This document shows positions 11,982 to 24,400 of a stretch of 64,000 nucleotides of DNA, piece after piece (position 1 is the first letter of the stretch; the number at the start of each line of letters is the position of its first letter). Source of the stretch: Ophthalmolycus amberensis (lineage: Eukaryota > Chordata > Actinopteri > Perciformes > Zoarcidae); the NCBI GenBank assembly GCA_024529925.1, contig JAFEUB010001122.1, positions 368,501 to 432,500 on the forward strand, written 5' to 3'. The notes under the pieces are model-generated. The model did no database searches. It was not told the origin of the DNA and worked only from the letters and a program-made list of their open reading frames with translations. The translations under genes were made by a program, and so were the position numbers.

Positions 11982-12150
11982 CCCCCCTCCTCCTCGCCGC
12001 TAGGACACTACAGCCGGTAGGGGAGCAGGCGGCCGCTCCGGAGACGGAGGCACCAGGGTTTGCGCTGGCCGAAATCGAGTTGCTACAGCCGCGACAGATT
12101 CTTGCCGAAGCTGCCGCCCGCTCTCCTCCCGACAAAGTAGGTGGGGGATG
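11982..12150. other. isolated GC-rich block
   Basis: About 170 bp of high GC within AT-rich DNA. A 76-codon frame runs through it (11921-12151) without a known domain. It could be a transposon interior, an unrecognised exon or a small CpG island; I cannot choose. Confidence 0.25.
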
Positions 12151-12401
12151 ACCTCAAGGGACCATGGGGTGTAATTGTCGTCTCATTTGTGGTCTGATAA
12201 ACGGTAAATCCATCAAATTCAGAGCCCCATGCCAAATCGCAATTTTCCAAGCTGTGGTAGCTAGCCGACAACAACTCTGGCTGTCATATTTGTTGGCCCT
12301 GCATCCAGGCTTCGGTCATACGGCAGTGGGCGTGGTTTCATTTCATAGTCCCTTGACCAGTTTTCTTTTCGCATTTTTCCAAATTATGCAGTGGGTATAC
12401 T

Positions 12402-12450
12402 TAGGCTACATCCATACTACTCCGTCCACACGGCGTTTCAGTATCGTTTT
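12402..12450. mobile_element. solo terminal fragment of the Harbinger-like family found at 33.6-34.8 kb
   Basis: The stretch AGGCTACATCCATACTACTCC shares CCATACTACTCC with the left terminus of the element at 33603, and CCGTCCACACGG with its right sub-terminal part (on the opposite strand). No matching second end was found nearby, so this is a truncated copy. Confidence 0.45.
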
Positions 12451-12539
12451 CGAATTAATCTCATTTTGCAACATATGATACAATATGAACAATGAATAAT
12501 ATATGATCAGAAAGTCAAATGTAATATTACTGTGACCAA

Positions 12540-12730
12540 TAACTGACTCAATCCAGTGTAAATCATCACTGGCCTCACGATTCAATTCGATTACAATTCA
12601 CCTTTTGGCGATTTTAAATGCCCAACTATTCTTGATGCATGTCAATGTATTGAATCCTCAATTTTCGATATTACTGCACATCAATTTAAACAAACAGTTA
12701 TAATAGAAAAAGCTGCATTTGAAATACTAG
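12540..12730. repeat. probable DNA-transposon fragment (CACGATTCAATTCGATT type)
   Basis: The segment with CACGATTCAATTCGATTAC, a later GATGCATGTC and CACATCAATTTAA resembles a widespread teleost dispersed repeat as remembered. No terminal repeats or duplication were found, so class and boundaries are uncertain. Confidence 0.35.
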
Positions 12731-14870
12731 TATTGTGACTCACCTCAGTACATTACAAAATCAAAACATAAATCCTTCTGCAGTGCATTACATGTATTCT
12801 ACAGAGATAAGGTTTTCACAATAACTGACACTATAGTTAGTGTATTAGGAAACCAGTCACATGTATGTAAAACATGAATACGATTAATGTAGTATGGTGG
12901 CGTCTAAGGTCAAAAGCATAAACATGCTGCATACTTCAGGTCATTTTGTGTATAACGTGATTATTGTATCATTTATGTAAATACAGCCAGTGTTTCAGGT
13001 TGAATGTACTCCCATGGTAGCATTCAAAATCTGGCAAGTGCACAAATCCTCAACTAGAAATATGCAGAATATGTTTTATAAACTTAAGCAGAAACACAGA
13101 GCCAATACACGTTGTTTCAGCTTACTGGTATAAAAAGACGAAGCTGGTAAAGCACCTATATAAATAATATACCATTAAACAACCAGGCATATATATTAGA
13201 GTACATTAAAAGTGAAAGCTGCAACTTTCAGCAGGTCACCATCTGTGGTGAGACGTTGGCAGCAAAGACGGCAGGCTTGTGTTGCACCTGCGGTTAATAC
13301 TTTGTTGGGATCTTCACCTCGGATATGCCATTACAAGCCCATCAGCTTTTCTTAGTTACAAACCAAAGTAGTAATTGTGTTGTTGTGTTTGGAAGGAACA
13401 CAACTCTCGTTAATCCCATTGGGGTTTTAGAATGAAAGGTCAATATAATATAAAAGAGAAAATGACAGAATGAGAACAGGCAGATACAGGATGTACATTT
13501 TACAACAGAAGCATTAGAACTGCTTCCACCAAAGCTCGTTGACTTATCAAAAATGTTCACACAAACGCACAGTCACATACTGTCAGTCCCGCTCTCCCCT
13601 CCTCCCCCCTCCATCACCCGCTCTTTTCTCCCCCTCTATTCTCTGGCTGACAGTGAGGGGTGAGGCTGGCTGGAAGGCAGTGAGTGGAGCCATTGTGCCC
13701 AGAGGTCAGACAGAGTCAGAGATACACAATGCCAGAGTCAGAGTCACTGTGGTGATGATGGCCCGACCACTTGGCAGCACTGTCCTACTCAGCCAGACAA
13801 ACCACAGTTGGGAGAAGAAAGCAAACCAACACAGAAGTTGTGCAGGAATACAATTTCAGTGTAAGTCTCTTCTAAATAAAGGTACAATGAGACAGGAGGT
13901 GCCGAAAGGTTTAGAATAATGTATGTAGCATTGGAATATCATAACAGAGGGACAGTTGAGAAGAATGCATCCGCTGGTCATGCAATACGTGCAAAATTCA
14001 TGGAATATAAAAATGGCTGTGTGACTTAGAAAATGTTGTTTTTGATGGAATAAAACCCAAACAAATTCCATGCGCACACACGTCTCATGGAGACTTTTAG
14101 GACGTAACATTTTTTTTGTCAATTATGTCATTTACATAGATGACATTTGTTGTGTACATGCAGTTTACCACCTCAGCAACACCGAGCAGGAGCCACAGGA
14201 TGGCAAGTTGTGTTAGAGCAGCCTGATGTATGGTAGAGAGGGCCCACGTTTAAATGTGGTGTGTGTGTGTGTGTGGTATGTACAATATGTCTGTGTGTGC
14301 ACGAGGACAAGTGTGTCTTTGTTTGTGAGCACAGGGAAGCTGCGGCTGTTCCAGAAAGAACTCTCTGTGATACAGACAGAGATGTCATTTTTTCAGAAAG
14401 TCCTTTTTTTATATAAATATGAGACATAGTGTTACGTTCAATATTCTCATTTTATAGTTTACTGCACACCTGCACTGAAGCGCTAATGTGTTGGTCTTGA
14501 GCTCCCTCTAGTCTATAAACGTAACCTCGGCTGAATAACCACCATCTATTAGCTGACCCGCTGTCGCCCAGCCAGCAGACAATCAATACCCTCTGATAAT
14601 GATGTCATTTACTCACAGAAAACCTCAGATAATGACGAGACTGGAGGTCTCCTGTTATTACCTCATTTCATGGGTTTTGTCTCAATGCAGGAATCAACTG
14701 CGACACAAAGTCTCTCATGAACGTGTGGAGGAAGAACCTTTCTGACAAAGACCTCTGTAACTTTCCCGTCCATTGCAGAGTTAGAAAAGCAATGTTTAAG
14801 ACAAGCCTGATGTTTCGTCACACATAAAAGAATGATCCCATTTACCTCCACACAGTGAGGCATTCAGCTT
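12731..14870. other. intergenic DNA, nothing recognised
   Basis: Low-complexity AT-rich DNA with a pyrimidine-rich patch near 13590-13640 and a short TG run near 14257-14275. Open frames here show no domain or codon signal. Confidence 0.3.
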
Positions 14871-14879
14871 ATTAATTAA

Positions 14880-15642
14880 ACACTGGTATCCGATCGATAC
14901 TCGGTATCGGCTGGGCCGTTGAGGTCAGAACTCAGCCTTTGTAAATGGGGCCCTGCTCTACCAGGTGGGCTGCCGGGACACTCAAAGCATGTCTTTTAAA
15001 TAATAAACCAAAGGGTCGTTTTTTTTGTTCCTGTTCAACATTGTATTCTTCTAGGTTCATAAATACTTCTATCTTCCAAAACTTTTCTAGCTAAACTGAT
15101 TTAAGACATTTATATTACTTTGTGCTTTCGATTAATATTTTGAGATGTGTTTTAGTATGCATTGTTTTTATGAACTCAACCAAACGGATTTCTATTATAT
15201 AAACATGAAGGGGCGTTTAGTTTTGAATCTTGACTATAGTCACACGAATATTTTTTAAATCAATATGAACCAAAACCAAAACGTTGACCCTGTATGCCAG
15301 GCAGACACACAGCTGACAACCTCGCAGTTAAACTAATTGATGCAATGGATGCTTCCTGTGAAAGTGGACGCAACATTGTGGCTGCTAACTCTCCTGAACA
15401 GGTGAACTGGAGATTCACTTGCCTGTTTCGCACATATACTGCAGCTGGTGGTTACTTATGGATTCAACCTGTTTGTGCATCGGTGAGTGGTTGCTGTTGG
15501 GAGCCTTATTAGGCTCAATTGACAAGACGCCATGTTGCCATAAAGTCTGTTCGGGTGCAATTGTATCAGAGTAGTTTTAAGAGTATGAGTCCATGAGCAC
15601 AGTATAGGTCAATACTAGGGTCAGTATCGTTGCATCCCTACC
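14880..15642. mobile_element. possible degraded hAT-like element
   Basis: The left part contains the ACTGGTATCCGATCGATACT / CTCGGTATCGGCTGGG pattern and the right part ends GTATCGTTGCATCCCTA, the reverse complement of a TAGGGATGCAACGATAC end familiar from fish hAT-like elements. The left terminus itself is missing and no 8-bp duplication is visible. A 72-codon frame at 15294-15512 has no recognised transposase motif. Confidence 0.4.
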
Positions 15643-15955
15643 CTCTAATATATCAGTCTAGCTTAGGGCATTGTGTGCAAAATGAGCACAACAGTTTCAA
15701 GTGAAATTATAAAATAAATAAATAATTGCATAATTAATCATATGGAATTGAGTGGTACTGAACTGCAATCTTCAAATTATATTCCCTAAAACTATTTCAC
15801 ATCAGATTTTCTGAGAGTTTTGAGTTAGTATGTGCTTGTTATTATCAGTACAGACAACAGCATTGTGTGTGATGATCTTGATATTATTTCATGATATATA
15901 TTCTATTAAAAGATTATATATTAACATATAGATTAATCACTCAGCCCTAGTCTAG
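15643..15955. repeat. possible transposon end (CTAGGGCTGAGTGATTAATC on minus strand)
   Basis: The right edge (about 15930-15950) reads GATTAATCACTCAGCCCTAG, matching the general TAGGGCTGGGCGAT-type terminus of common fish DNA transposons. The rest is AT-rich and unassigned. Confidence 0.3.
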
Positions 15956-18570
15956 CTCCACATATGACAATATTTACCATTCACTTATCCATCAGCTTTA
16001 AGAGAAGGATCCAGTAGGTTTTACTTTGAGTGCTTGTTTATAAGGCTGTCCAGACCTAGTCATGAGGAAATGTAGCACTGTGTGCATGGGTGGTGTATAT
16101 AGTGTACGTGTGTCTGTGTGCAGGTGTATGCCTGTGTGTGTATGCATGTGTTGTAAATTCATGCTGAGGTGAGGTCTGAGCCTCAGGGTGATCCACGGTC
16201 GATTTGACAAGAAGCACAGGCGGTCAGAATCTGCCTCCAGCCAGCCGCCCCCCACACACACTCTTTTACACGCACACATACACACATTCACCCCTGCTCC
16301 CTGTTTTACTATATACATCCAAAGCCTCCACCTGCTTCCTCCATCCATCCCCTCCCTTCTCCTCCCTCTAGGATGGGGTAAAAGGCAGCCACGCTGAAGT
16401 GGATGTCGGGGGGAATTAGACGCTGGCAGACAATTTGATTTCTTCGTCTTCAAGGCTTCCTGCTCATCCACAGACACAGGCAGCACAGAGGGTTTGATGC
16501 TCACATATAGCAGACAAGCAAGTGTGAGAGGAGAAGGAGACACGGATAGAAACAGATGGCGAGAGAAGTGGATGAAGCTGAAGAGTGATAAAGACAGAAT
16601 ATAATTGGAGGTGCAAGACAGAGGTAGAATTAAATAGGGCAATTTGAAACACATAAGAAATGAAGGGGCAGGTAATTAAGATTGACGCAAAAATAGGAAT
16701 AACAATGAAAACAGCTTTTTTTTCCAGAGAGGAAGAAAGCTGTGCAGGGGAAAGGTTGAGTGTGTCAGTGGGAGAGAAAAGGAGGAAGATAATAGGAGAG
16801 AGGCCATCCAGGCTGCCACTTAATAGTCCACCCACTCGCTGCTGTCCAAATGGGCAGATTGACGCATGTTAGCTCCTTTAAGAGCTCCTATAATGGATAC
16901 CAGTTTAGGTGCTCGGTTCTGTTCTCTGGTTTCAGTCTCTTTCAGCACATCAGGGCGGAGAACAGATCCTGTGCTCTTACCTCTGTGATCAAGTACACAG
17001 ATAGATTTACTAACCCACAGAGGACTCTGGCAAGGTGAATTATGGCGAGAGTGGCCGACCTTGGCGTAACGTGATGTCAGTTTGAGTTGTGTGTGCGTCT
17101 GTGGGTCTTGTACATTATGTGCATGATGACCACATACTGTAGATGTGTATTTTGTGTGTTTGTGTGTGTGTGTGTTTATGTGCCTTTGTGCATGTCTGCT
17201 TTTGTGAAGGTCCATGTGTGTTTGTGTACAGTGTACACACGATGCTGTGGGTCCTTTAACGTGTGTTTGTGTGCTGTGCTTTGCTACAGGGGAATAAGAA
17301 AGAGAGAAATGTAGGTGGAGCTATAACGTTTTTAAAATTCTGGCTCAAATAGAGGCGGAGGTGGTACCATCCTGGTAATGTACACACACGTACTCGTGCA
17401 CGGTCCTGGAACGTGTACGGTCAGTGTGCCACATTGTGGACCAATTGTTACAGAGATAGTCAGTGGTGTCTGTAATGTGAATCCCTGGATATTACATGTT
17501 CAACGGCAAGTTTCTGTTGTGGCTCCAGTAATATTTGATTCTATATACAAATATTGATTTACTAAATATCTTGAAAAACAATTTGTGACTGTCAACATTT
17601 TTTTACACAAATTTGAAGCATTCTAAAATTGAATTTAAAAGATAACTGTATTTTAAGCAACTCTTTTATAAGACAGGCTATCGTCTTTTTAATAAATTAT
17701 TTTGATGACTAATTTAAATTAGGCCTATTTAATACAGTTCCACCACATTGGCGTAATGTAGCTGCCTTTGACTTTTCTGAAGAGCTGGAGGCAGGACGAA
17801 ATTTGACCGAGGCTCCTAATCCTCTGCAAGAAAAACCTTTTCGAATATTATATTTGGGAATCTCGATACGTCTACTCATACTGCCACCAGCCTAATTTAT
17901 ATTATTAGAATGCACACACTGAAACCTTATACCACAGTCATTACAAACATGTGCTCTGCAGCCGAACATCATTCAAACCTACAGAACGTTTTCTAAATTC
18001 TAGTGGAAATTTGCAATGTTTCCAAAGAATTGGGAGAGATAGGTATTAAATCATGCATAAAATCTTTTCATATAAAGATACTTTTTTTTTTCTTGGGGGA
18101 AAAGAACAACATAGTTTTCTGATCTGAAATCATCAGCAGGGTGACATGTTTTGTTTTTGTGCCTCCCAAAGACCATGACAAATCAGTGATTAATAAATCA
18201 GTTATATGATGTGACATTGCTGTTGTTAATGTTTGGTTGGTTTTCTGCACAGAAAACACCTGGTTAGTGCGAGATAGCTTAGCTTATGTAAGTGTGAGCA
18301 TTGGCCTACTGATAGGAGCTGGGAGCCGCCTTCCAAGGTCTCCCAGCACCAGGCTTTGTTACACAGATTCTCTCTGTTAGTCATAGGAGATGTCACCCTG
18401 ACCCAGCTGTCTGTGTGATGCTTTTCTCTCTGGCGCCATGTTGGTAAATAATGATCACGTCAGCCAACCTAAGACCAAGAAAAGAGAGCTCATGTCACCC
18501 AGTTTGTAGTACTGCGAATGCAAGGGCTTTCATCAGTGGGCCATCAGCTCACCATCACCATTGTGTTACG
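15956..18570. other. intergenic, microsatellite-rich
   Basis: Contains scattered TG/CA runs (16100-16150, 16255-16290, 17085-17230) and AT-rich DNA. A 14-bp palindrome CTAATTTAAATTAG lies near 17710. Long antisense frames at 15998-16835 follow low-complexity CA and pyrimidine-rich sequence and are not considered genes. Confidence 0.3.
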
Positions 18571-18660
18571 CAGTGGCGGGCCGTGCATTTTATACCTGGG
18601 CCTTCACTGCTGTCCTGCAGCTGAAACACAGCTACGGTTATTATTTGCATACCTGCAAAC
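18571..18660 (-). mobile_element. terminal fragment of the same hAT-like family as 7373-8209
   Basis: The first 34 bases from 18571 are identical to the reverse complement of the right end of the element at 8176-8209, starting with CAGTGGCGGGCCGT. The copy is therefore inverted relative to that element. The far end with the opposite terminus was not found, so it is truncated or interrupted. Confidence 0.6.
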
Positions 18661-19317
18661 TTGTCACTTTTCGGCGAAATTCGCCGTTTTGAATCAAAAT
18701 ATATCATCCACGTGAATCATGTAGATCCGTAGAGATTTTTTGGGGGGGGTCAACTGGCCAGCCAGCGTTTCTCAGATTGGAGTGAGACGAGGAGAAAAGG
18801 TGATGTTGTGATCTTCGCAATAGAACATCTTTGATGTGTCGAGTCTTGGCCAAAAAGCATTAAGATGTCTACAGCGTCTTCATTTCCCTCCGTTAAAGTT
18901 TAAATTACATTCTGTACCGTTACAGTTCAGACTTGCTGGGTTAAGGATAACGTACACTGCATGCAAAACTTTGTCGACTGTTAACTTTCGTTATTATCGC
19001 AATTTAGGAAAAAAAGTAACGTGAATTATCAGAAAGTCTGCAAGCAATAACTTGCACAATAGGACGTATTGAGAGTGTTCCGTTTCTGGCGTGGGCATTC
19101 GTGATTAACAGTTTCTGAAAGGCAGCCTCCCGGTGAGAAGTGCAGCTCTGGCTGTCGTTACAGCTATAGAAATAATTGTATATAATAATATATTATTATA
19201 AGCTTTTTCCAAATGGTTTTAGTCACGTGTGCTCTATTTGCAACAATGCTACATAGAGCAAAGGATATCATTATGTGACCCCTTGCCGATTTTGGAAGTG
19301 CCCACGAACAAAGAAGC

Positions 19318-19395
19318 CAGACTCCGGACCTTAATCCCATAGAAAATCTGTGGAGGGAGCTGAGAATTTGAGTTGCCAAGTAAGCTTCCAAATCC
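19318..19395 (+). pseudogene. Tc1/mariner transposase remnant
   Basis: A short stretch translates as PDLNPIENLWRELR followed by a stop and VAK. PDLNPIENLW lies in the catalytic DDE region of Tc1-like transposases. The upstream sequence is out of frame and no terminal repeats were found, so this is a small dead fragment. Confidence 0.65.
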
Positions 19396-21226
19396 ATTCA
19401 AATGTTGCACGCTTTTTTAAAATATTATTCTCTTTGATTAAACCCAGTATTTCTGCAGAGTTGCAGATAAAGATCAAGCTACACTTATGTAAGTAGTATT
19501 ATACTATTTGTAGAATTAGATTCCAGTGGTGACTGCGTAGGATTGTTTCTGACTCAGGTTTATCACTTTAAGGTTAGGAGACCTTTGTCGCAGGGGTTAC
19601 TGTAATAAACACTTGAATAAAGTTAGGCAACGACCGCAGTCATGCTTAGCAGAAAGCAGCGTTTGCTGTTGTTAGGGGAGGGAAAATATACATGTCCTCT
19701 ATTAAAGTCCAATATTTTGATGGATATTTGGCTCTAACATCAACCTAATAACGTAACTCAACTTTCATCATCATAACGACGACCGCTTGAGGGCACTTAA
19801 AAGTAAACATATGTTTGTTTTCGGCCATTTGCTGAAACGACTGAGACGGTCCTTCTAGGGAGGACAGTGTCATATCTACACATACACATGTACACACAGA
19901 TACACCTATCTCTACATTTAGACAATATTTAAGCGTGATTATTTGTGTGATAGTCTGACTTTTGCATGTAAAATTGACTTGACTGTATTATTTACCATCC
20001 ACCGAATTCATTTCATTTTACGGCTTCTTGAATCCTTTCTATCACACAATATGAAAATACAATATTTCTGTCAATAAGGAACAATCAAAAACTTAATATG
20101 ACTTCCTTATCGAGACAGCTAATAAGATATATTGTAACACCTTAAAGAAAATTGACATTAAATGAGTAATGTGTGTAGAGTGCTGCAGGGATGAAGTATT
20201 TTTGTAGGCCAAGTCCGGAAGTTCCCTCAACAAAAAGCCAATGGGACTTTTCCATTGGATGTTGGATTATTGCAGAAAATAAGATTTGTGGGAAACAACT
20301 TTTTATGATACTTACACGTTTTATTCAGCAAGAAAATCTTCTCGAATTAGTACAACTTTTATGATTTTTGAAGCGTAAATGAAAATGTATAAACAAACCG
20401 TTATTAACCGTGGTCGCATGAGCGTGAGTATACGAGTAACGAGGCTGTAAAGGCAAGCTTGTTAACGTGTTTTGTAGTCTTATTTAGCCACTTATTAGCA
20501 GCCATCTTCAGTAAGACACGTTAAAGCTTCAGAATTCACCAGTGGAATATCTACTGACGTATTTTGTATCGTGGAACAAAATGTTACATTTCTTAAGCTT
20601 GTGTTAACCAACAGACCATATCTCAGGCAAATACATTTGATTGACTTTGAGACAAAGGAACCGGAAGTGTAAAAACCCCAACCTCTTTTCAGAGTTATAG
20701 GACTCATTCCTGCAGCACTTTGACTTGTTAATATTTTTGATATTCCACATTGATTGTGACATGTTGTTATCATTGGCAGTGTATGAAATCCACGTTGTGT
20801 TCATTGGAACACTTCGTCTCCATGCTGGCTTTGTCAACAGTTTGCAGTCGTTATTTGTAAAGTATCCCCCTCGGCTGCAGGCGGTGCTGTTCCCTCAGCT
20901 GTACAGTTACTGAGGCTTTCGAGCTCGTAGCGGGGGAGAAAACTGTATGTCTGCTCCAGTTGTGACTCTGAACCCACCCAGAGTAACTCAGAGTGCCCTC
21001 CAGCCCAGCAGCTCATCGACCCCACCCTCCCATCCCTGGGTGTGGGTTGCCAGGTCCTCAGTCCCCCAAAGATGCGGGTTGCCAGATCGTAGTAAGCCCA
21101 TGCAGTGTGGAGGGGCTCTGAGATGCTGGCTGTGGCCCGGTGCCACACTGGGCCTGGTTATTATCTCCAGATGACATCAGCATGAGCAGCAGATGCCTTT
21201 TTGGCCACAGGGGCCGAACAGAACGA
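19396..21226. other. intergenic DNA, nothing firm
   Basis: AT-rich to 20800, then a more GC-balanced stretch (20860-21180) with open frames on both strands but no recognisable domain or splice pattern. Confidence 0.3.
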
Positions 21227-21240
21227 GAGAGAGAAAGTGT

Positions 21241-21271
<31 letters not shown>

Positions 21272-21421
21272 GGGCAGCGGTCTGCATGCTGTTCTCGGCA
21301 GGATCGGGCTATTTATTACCTCCCCACTTATCAGGCCATCTCCCCCACTCAGCTGGGAAGGAGTGTCTGTTTCATTCCAAAACGACCATTTCTCCTTGTG
21401 ATGATAATGTAATCAGGCTAA

Positions 21422-21469
<48 letters not shown>
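21227..21469. repeat. microsatellite cluster: (GT)n-G20 and (CA)n
   Basis: A GT run leads into a G20 homopolymer at 21255-21274; 150 bp later a pure CA repeat occupies 21423-21469. Confidence 0.9.
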
Positions 21470-21474
<5 letters not shown>

Positions 21475-24400
21475 GGAGACAAACCGTTTAATAATAGTAA
21501 TTGTTTACTGTGGCAGTGATGCTAACATACACATGTGGAAAAATGACATGATAATTAGCCTTGTGAATAATCATGATAATAATAATAATGATGATGGTAC
21601 TGATTGATAGTAATATTCACACTAATGGCAATGAAAGAAAACTGCTCGATGTCACACTGGAAAAGACAATTGTCTCATTAACAGTGTAAAGAATGTTGTG
21701 ATTTACATTGAGGCACAAAACCAGAAGATACTGCAGTTAATGATGGTGATCAGGATTGTTATGTAGGTCACCTGGTGTGTGTGTGTGTCTGTGTGTGTGT
21801 GTGGCCAACTGTGTGTGTGTCGTCCCGCTGAAAGCTGCTGGTTTATTTATGCCTGTGTTTTCTTTGAGGGACAGGCTGAAGAGGCAGGAGATTAAACTCA
21901 TGGAAGCAAATCAAAGCAGAGGCAGACGATTTAGATTAAAGCGCCTGCACCTCGCCAGGTTTAGCAAGTGCGTGGCGGTGTGTAGATGTGTGTTTGTGTG
22001 TGTGTGTGTGTTAGCCTGTGTGAGGCAGAATGCACTGCAGCCGTTCCCTGTCCATCACCTCAGTTATTTTACAGTCCTCCTTCCTAGCTTATTATATACA
22101 GTCTATCCCTGCTCAGCTCCGACCAATTTAATGGAGGGAAAAAGACGGGCATCAGGAAATGATATTTCTAATCAGACAACAACAAAGGGCCCCTTTTATT
22201 AAAGTGGGGGTGCTCTTTCTTTCTGTCTCTGCCTGTGTTGAGAGCAGTCTACAAGGCTGATAATGGCCCTGTTCATTCCCTCTCAGACCGATTCGCTCAT
22301 ATTCTTCCTGCTTTGCTCTTTTCTAGTGAAAATGGACACTTTTGTTGTTCCTTCTTTTATTGCTCGATGCCAGTGTGTATTATACCTTTTGAAAAAATAT
22401 TGAATTCCCCAGAGTTCTCAGGGCCAAGCAATCGCACCTCATAAAAGCAGCTGTGGATTTGTAAAGCCGTAATGTGCTGGTGATCTCATGCACCGTGGCA
22501 GGTGGACGATGTGGCAGAGCAAACAGTGTGTATGCCTGCACAGTATAGTGATAGAAATGGAATTGAATTCATTTTTTTTATTCGGTATTTGTTATTAATA
22601 TTTTACTTCATGTGGAAAAAGCTGTACTGTAATTGAGTGCTAGTTTTTCAATACATAGAAAATGAGTAAAGACAATAATTAAAAAATGTTCTCTTTAGTG
22701 TGATCATGTTCTGTGCATGCTCATGTCTCGGTGTGTGGTACTATGACAAAGACAAAAGGTTTTAGTCTTTGTCTTTTGCATTCAATCATAACTAAAATAA
22801 TGACAACATGCTGTGTTTTCAGAAAATTCCCTTTCCAGTTTTTTTGTGGTTAAATAAACAACATTCCTGTGATCTGTATAGCTGTTACTGATAACAAAGA
22901 ACTGTGGGTACTTTTGTCTGCATGGACTCTATAAAGTAGATCTTATCTGAAAGTGATTAAAATCATAACCTTTGAAGGTCAGTTGTCTTCATGACAGGAA
23001 AGCGGATTTGTCAGATGAGAATCATTTTGTCTCAGGCCACGAAAGGCAGTCTAAGGCTTTTAGCAAAACCGCCTTAAACCGCTTTAGCTGTTGCTGCTTT
23101 GGGGGAAAGGATTTAATCCAACAAGAACATTGTAATTAGCCTGGTAAGACAAGACCTTCAAATGTATCTTAAAATATTTCTGCTAACCAAGCAACCTTCA
23201 AATGTGCCGAGTGCTGGATTCTACTTCGGTATGGGTTGCAGAAGTCCTCTTTATTGCAAATTACTAAACAATTCTTCTTCAGTGCAGTCAAAACTCAAGT
23301 CAAGTCCAGCCACCACAGCACTGTTTTGTGACGGCTGACCAAGTCCGAAGGTTTCATTTTTCATCCAAGTCTCGGTGATAGTGGCTTGATTGTTTGAAAG
23401 CTTGTAATAAAACTAGGATTTCCAAAGTGCATCTTTGTGCTTTTGACAGCAATGATGATGGCCTTAAACTGATGTTGTACTCACATAGTAACACCCTGCC
23501 ATGTGGAAACATTTGAATATAAACAGAAGACCAGTTTGTTTGTGTATGTGTGTGAGAATTACCTCACTGTAATAAAACCAAGGATGTGCATTGAATATTA
23601 AACAATCTCTGATGTCTCCAACCCTTATCTTTTACACTTGGCTGCCTTTTCCTCTTATCTGCATCTCCTCTTTTGTGGTGGTTATAAATGGAAATTAACA
23701 AGGAAGAATGGCTTGAAACTGGACTCACTTCTTCAGTGCACTCAATGAAAAGAGTCAGTGTACGGGAGACTATGTTTATGCAGTGTCATTGTTATTTCAA
23801 TGAGCATTTACTATTCTATTCTATAGGCTGTCAAAGGCACATCCTCTTATGCTTCTTGTAGACTATTCTTCTCCAGTAGAGGTACCAGAAAAGTGCTTGT
23901 GTGTATGTCTGTATACGTACACATGGGAATGCAGATGGTGTCTGAACTGTGACAGACTAAACAGTTTCTCAGAGTTGCATCAGTTGTGTTTTTCTAACTC
24001 TGCGCCATATCATCACAGTGGAGCTAAATCAAACTTAAGCCCTAATTACAGGCCACTGATCGCTGCGAGGGAGTTGTCCCAGAGGTAGTAAGTGGTTAGT
24101 GTGGAAACGGAGAGGAAACTGAAAGTGTCACACAGGTAACAAAGCCTGGTTGTTTTTTTCAGCCCTCGATTTTGTAGACCTTTCCTCGTGTTTTGTTTCA
24201 TTTTTATTTGTTTTACATGCATCCGTCGCAATTAACAGCTCCCGTTTTAGAGGATCTACTAACAACTTATGTCTCTTTCTCTCGCCCTCCAAGCGGTGTG
24301 TTTTTTATCCGGAGACCCCTGTACTGTCCTAGAGGTTGACTGGTGACCACAGGTGATGGCACAGCTCTGAAAAACCACCGCTATGTTGTCACCAAAATTC

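Noticed and set aside
15998..16654. 218-codon antisense frame, the longest outside the LINEs
   Set aside because: Composition follows CA-rich and purine/pyrimidine-biased DNA; no domain, no conserved motif, overlapping frames on the other strand.
19396..19500. Extension of the Tc1-like fragment
   Set aside because: No further transposase similarity or terminal inverted repeat could be followed beyond about 19395.
20834..21174. Opposed open frames of 104 and 75 codons
   Set aside because: Balanced GC gives open frames on both strands; no domain or splice context.
22745..22785. Possible hairpin GACAAAGACAAAAG / GTCTTTGTCTTTT
   Set aside because: Only CAAAGAC/GTCTTTG pairs properly (7 bp); the rest is mirror rather than inverted similarity.
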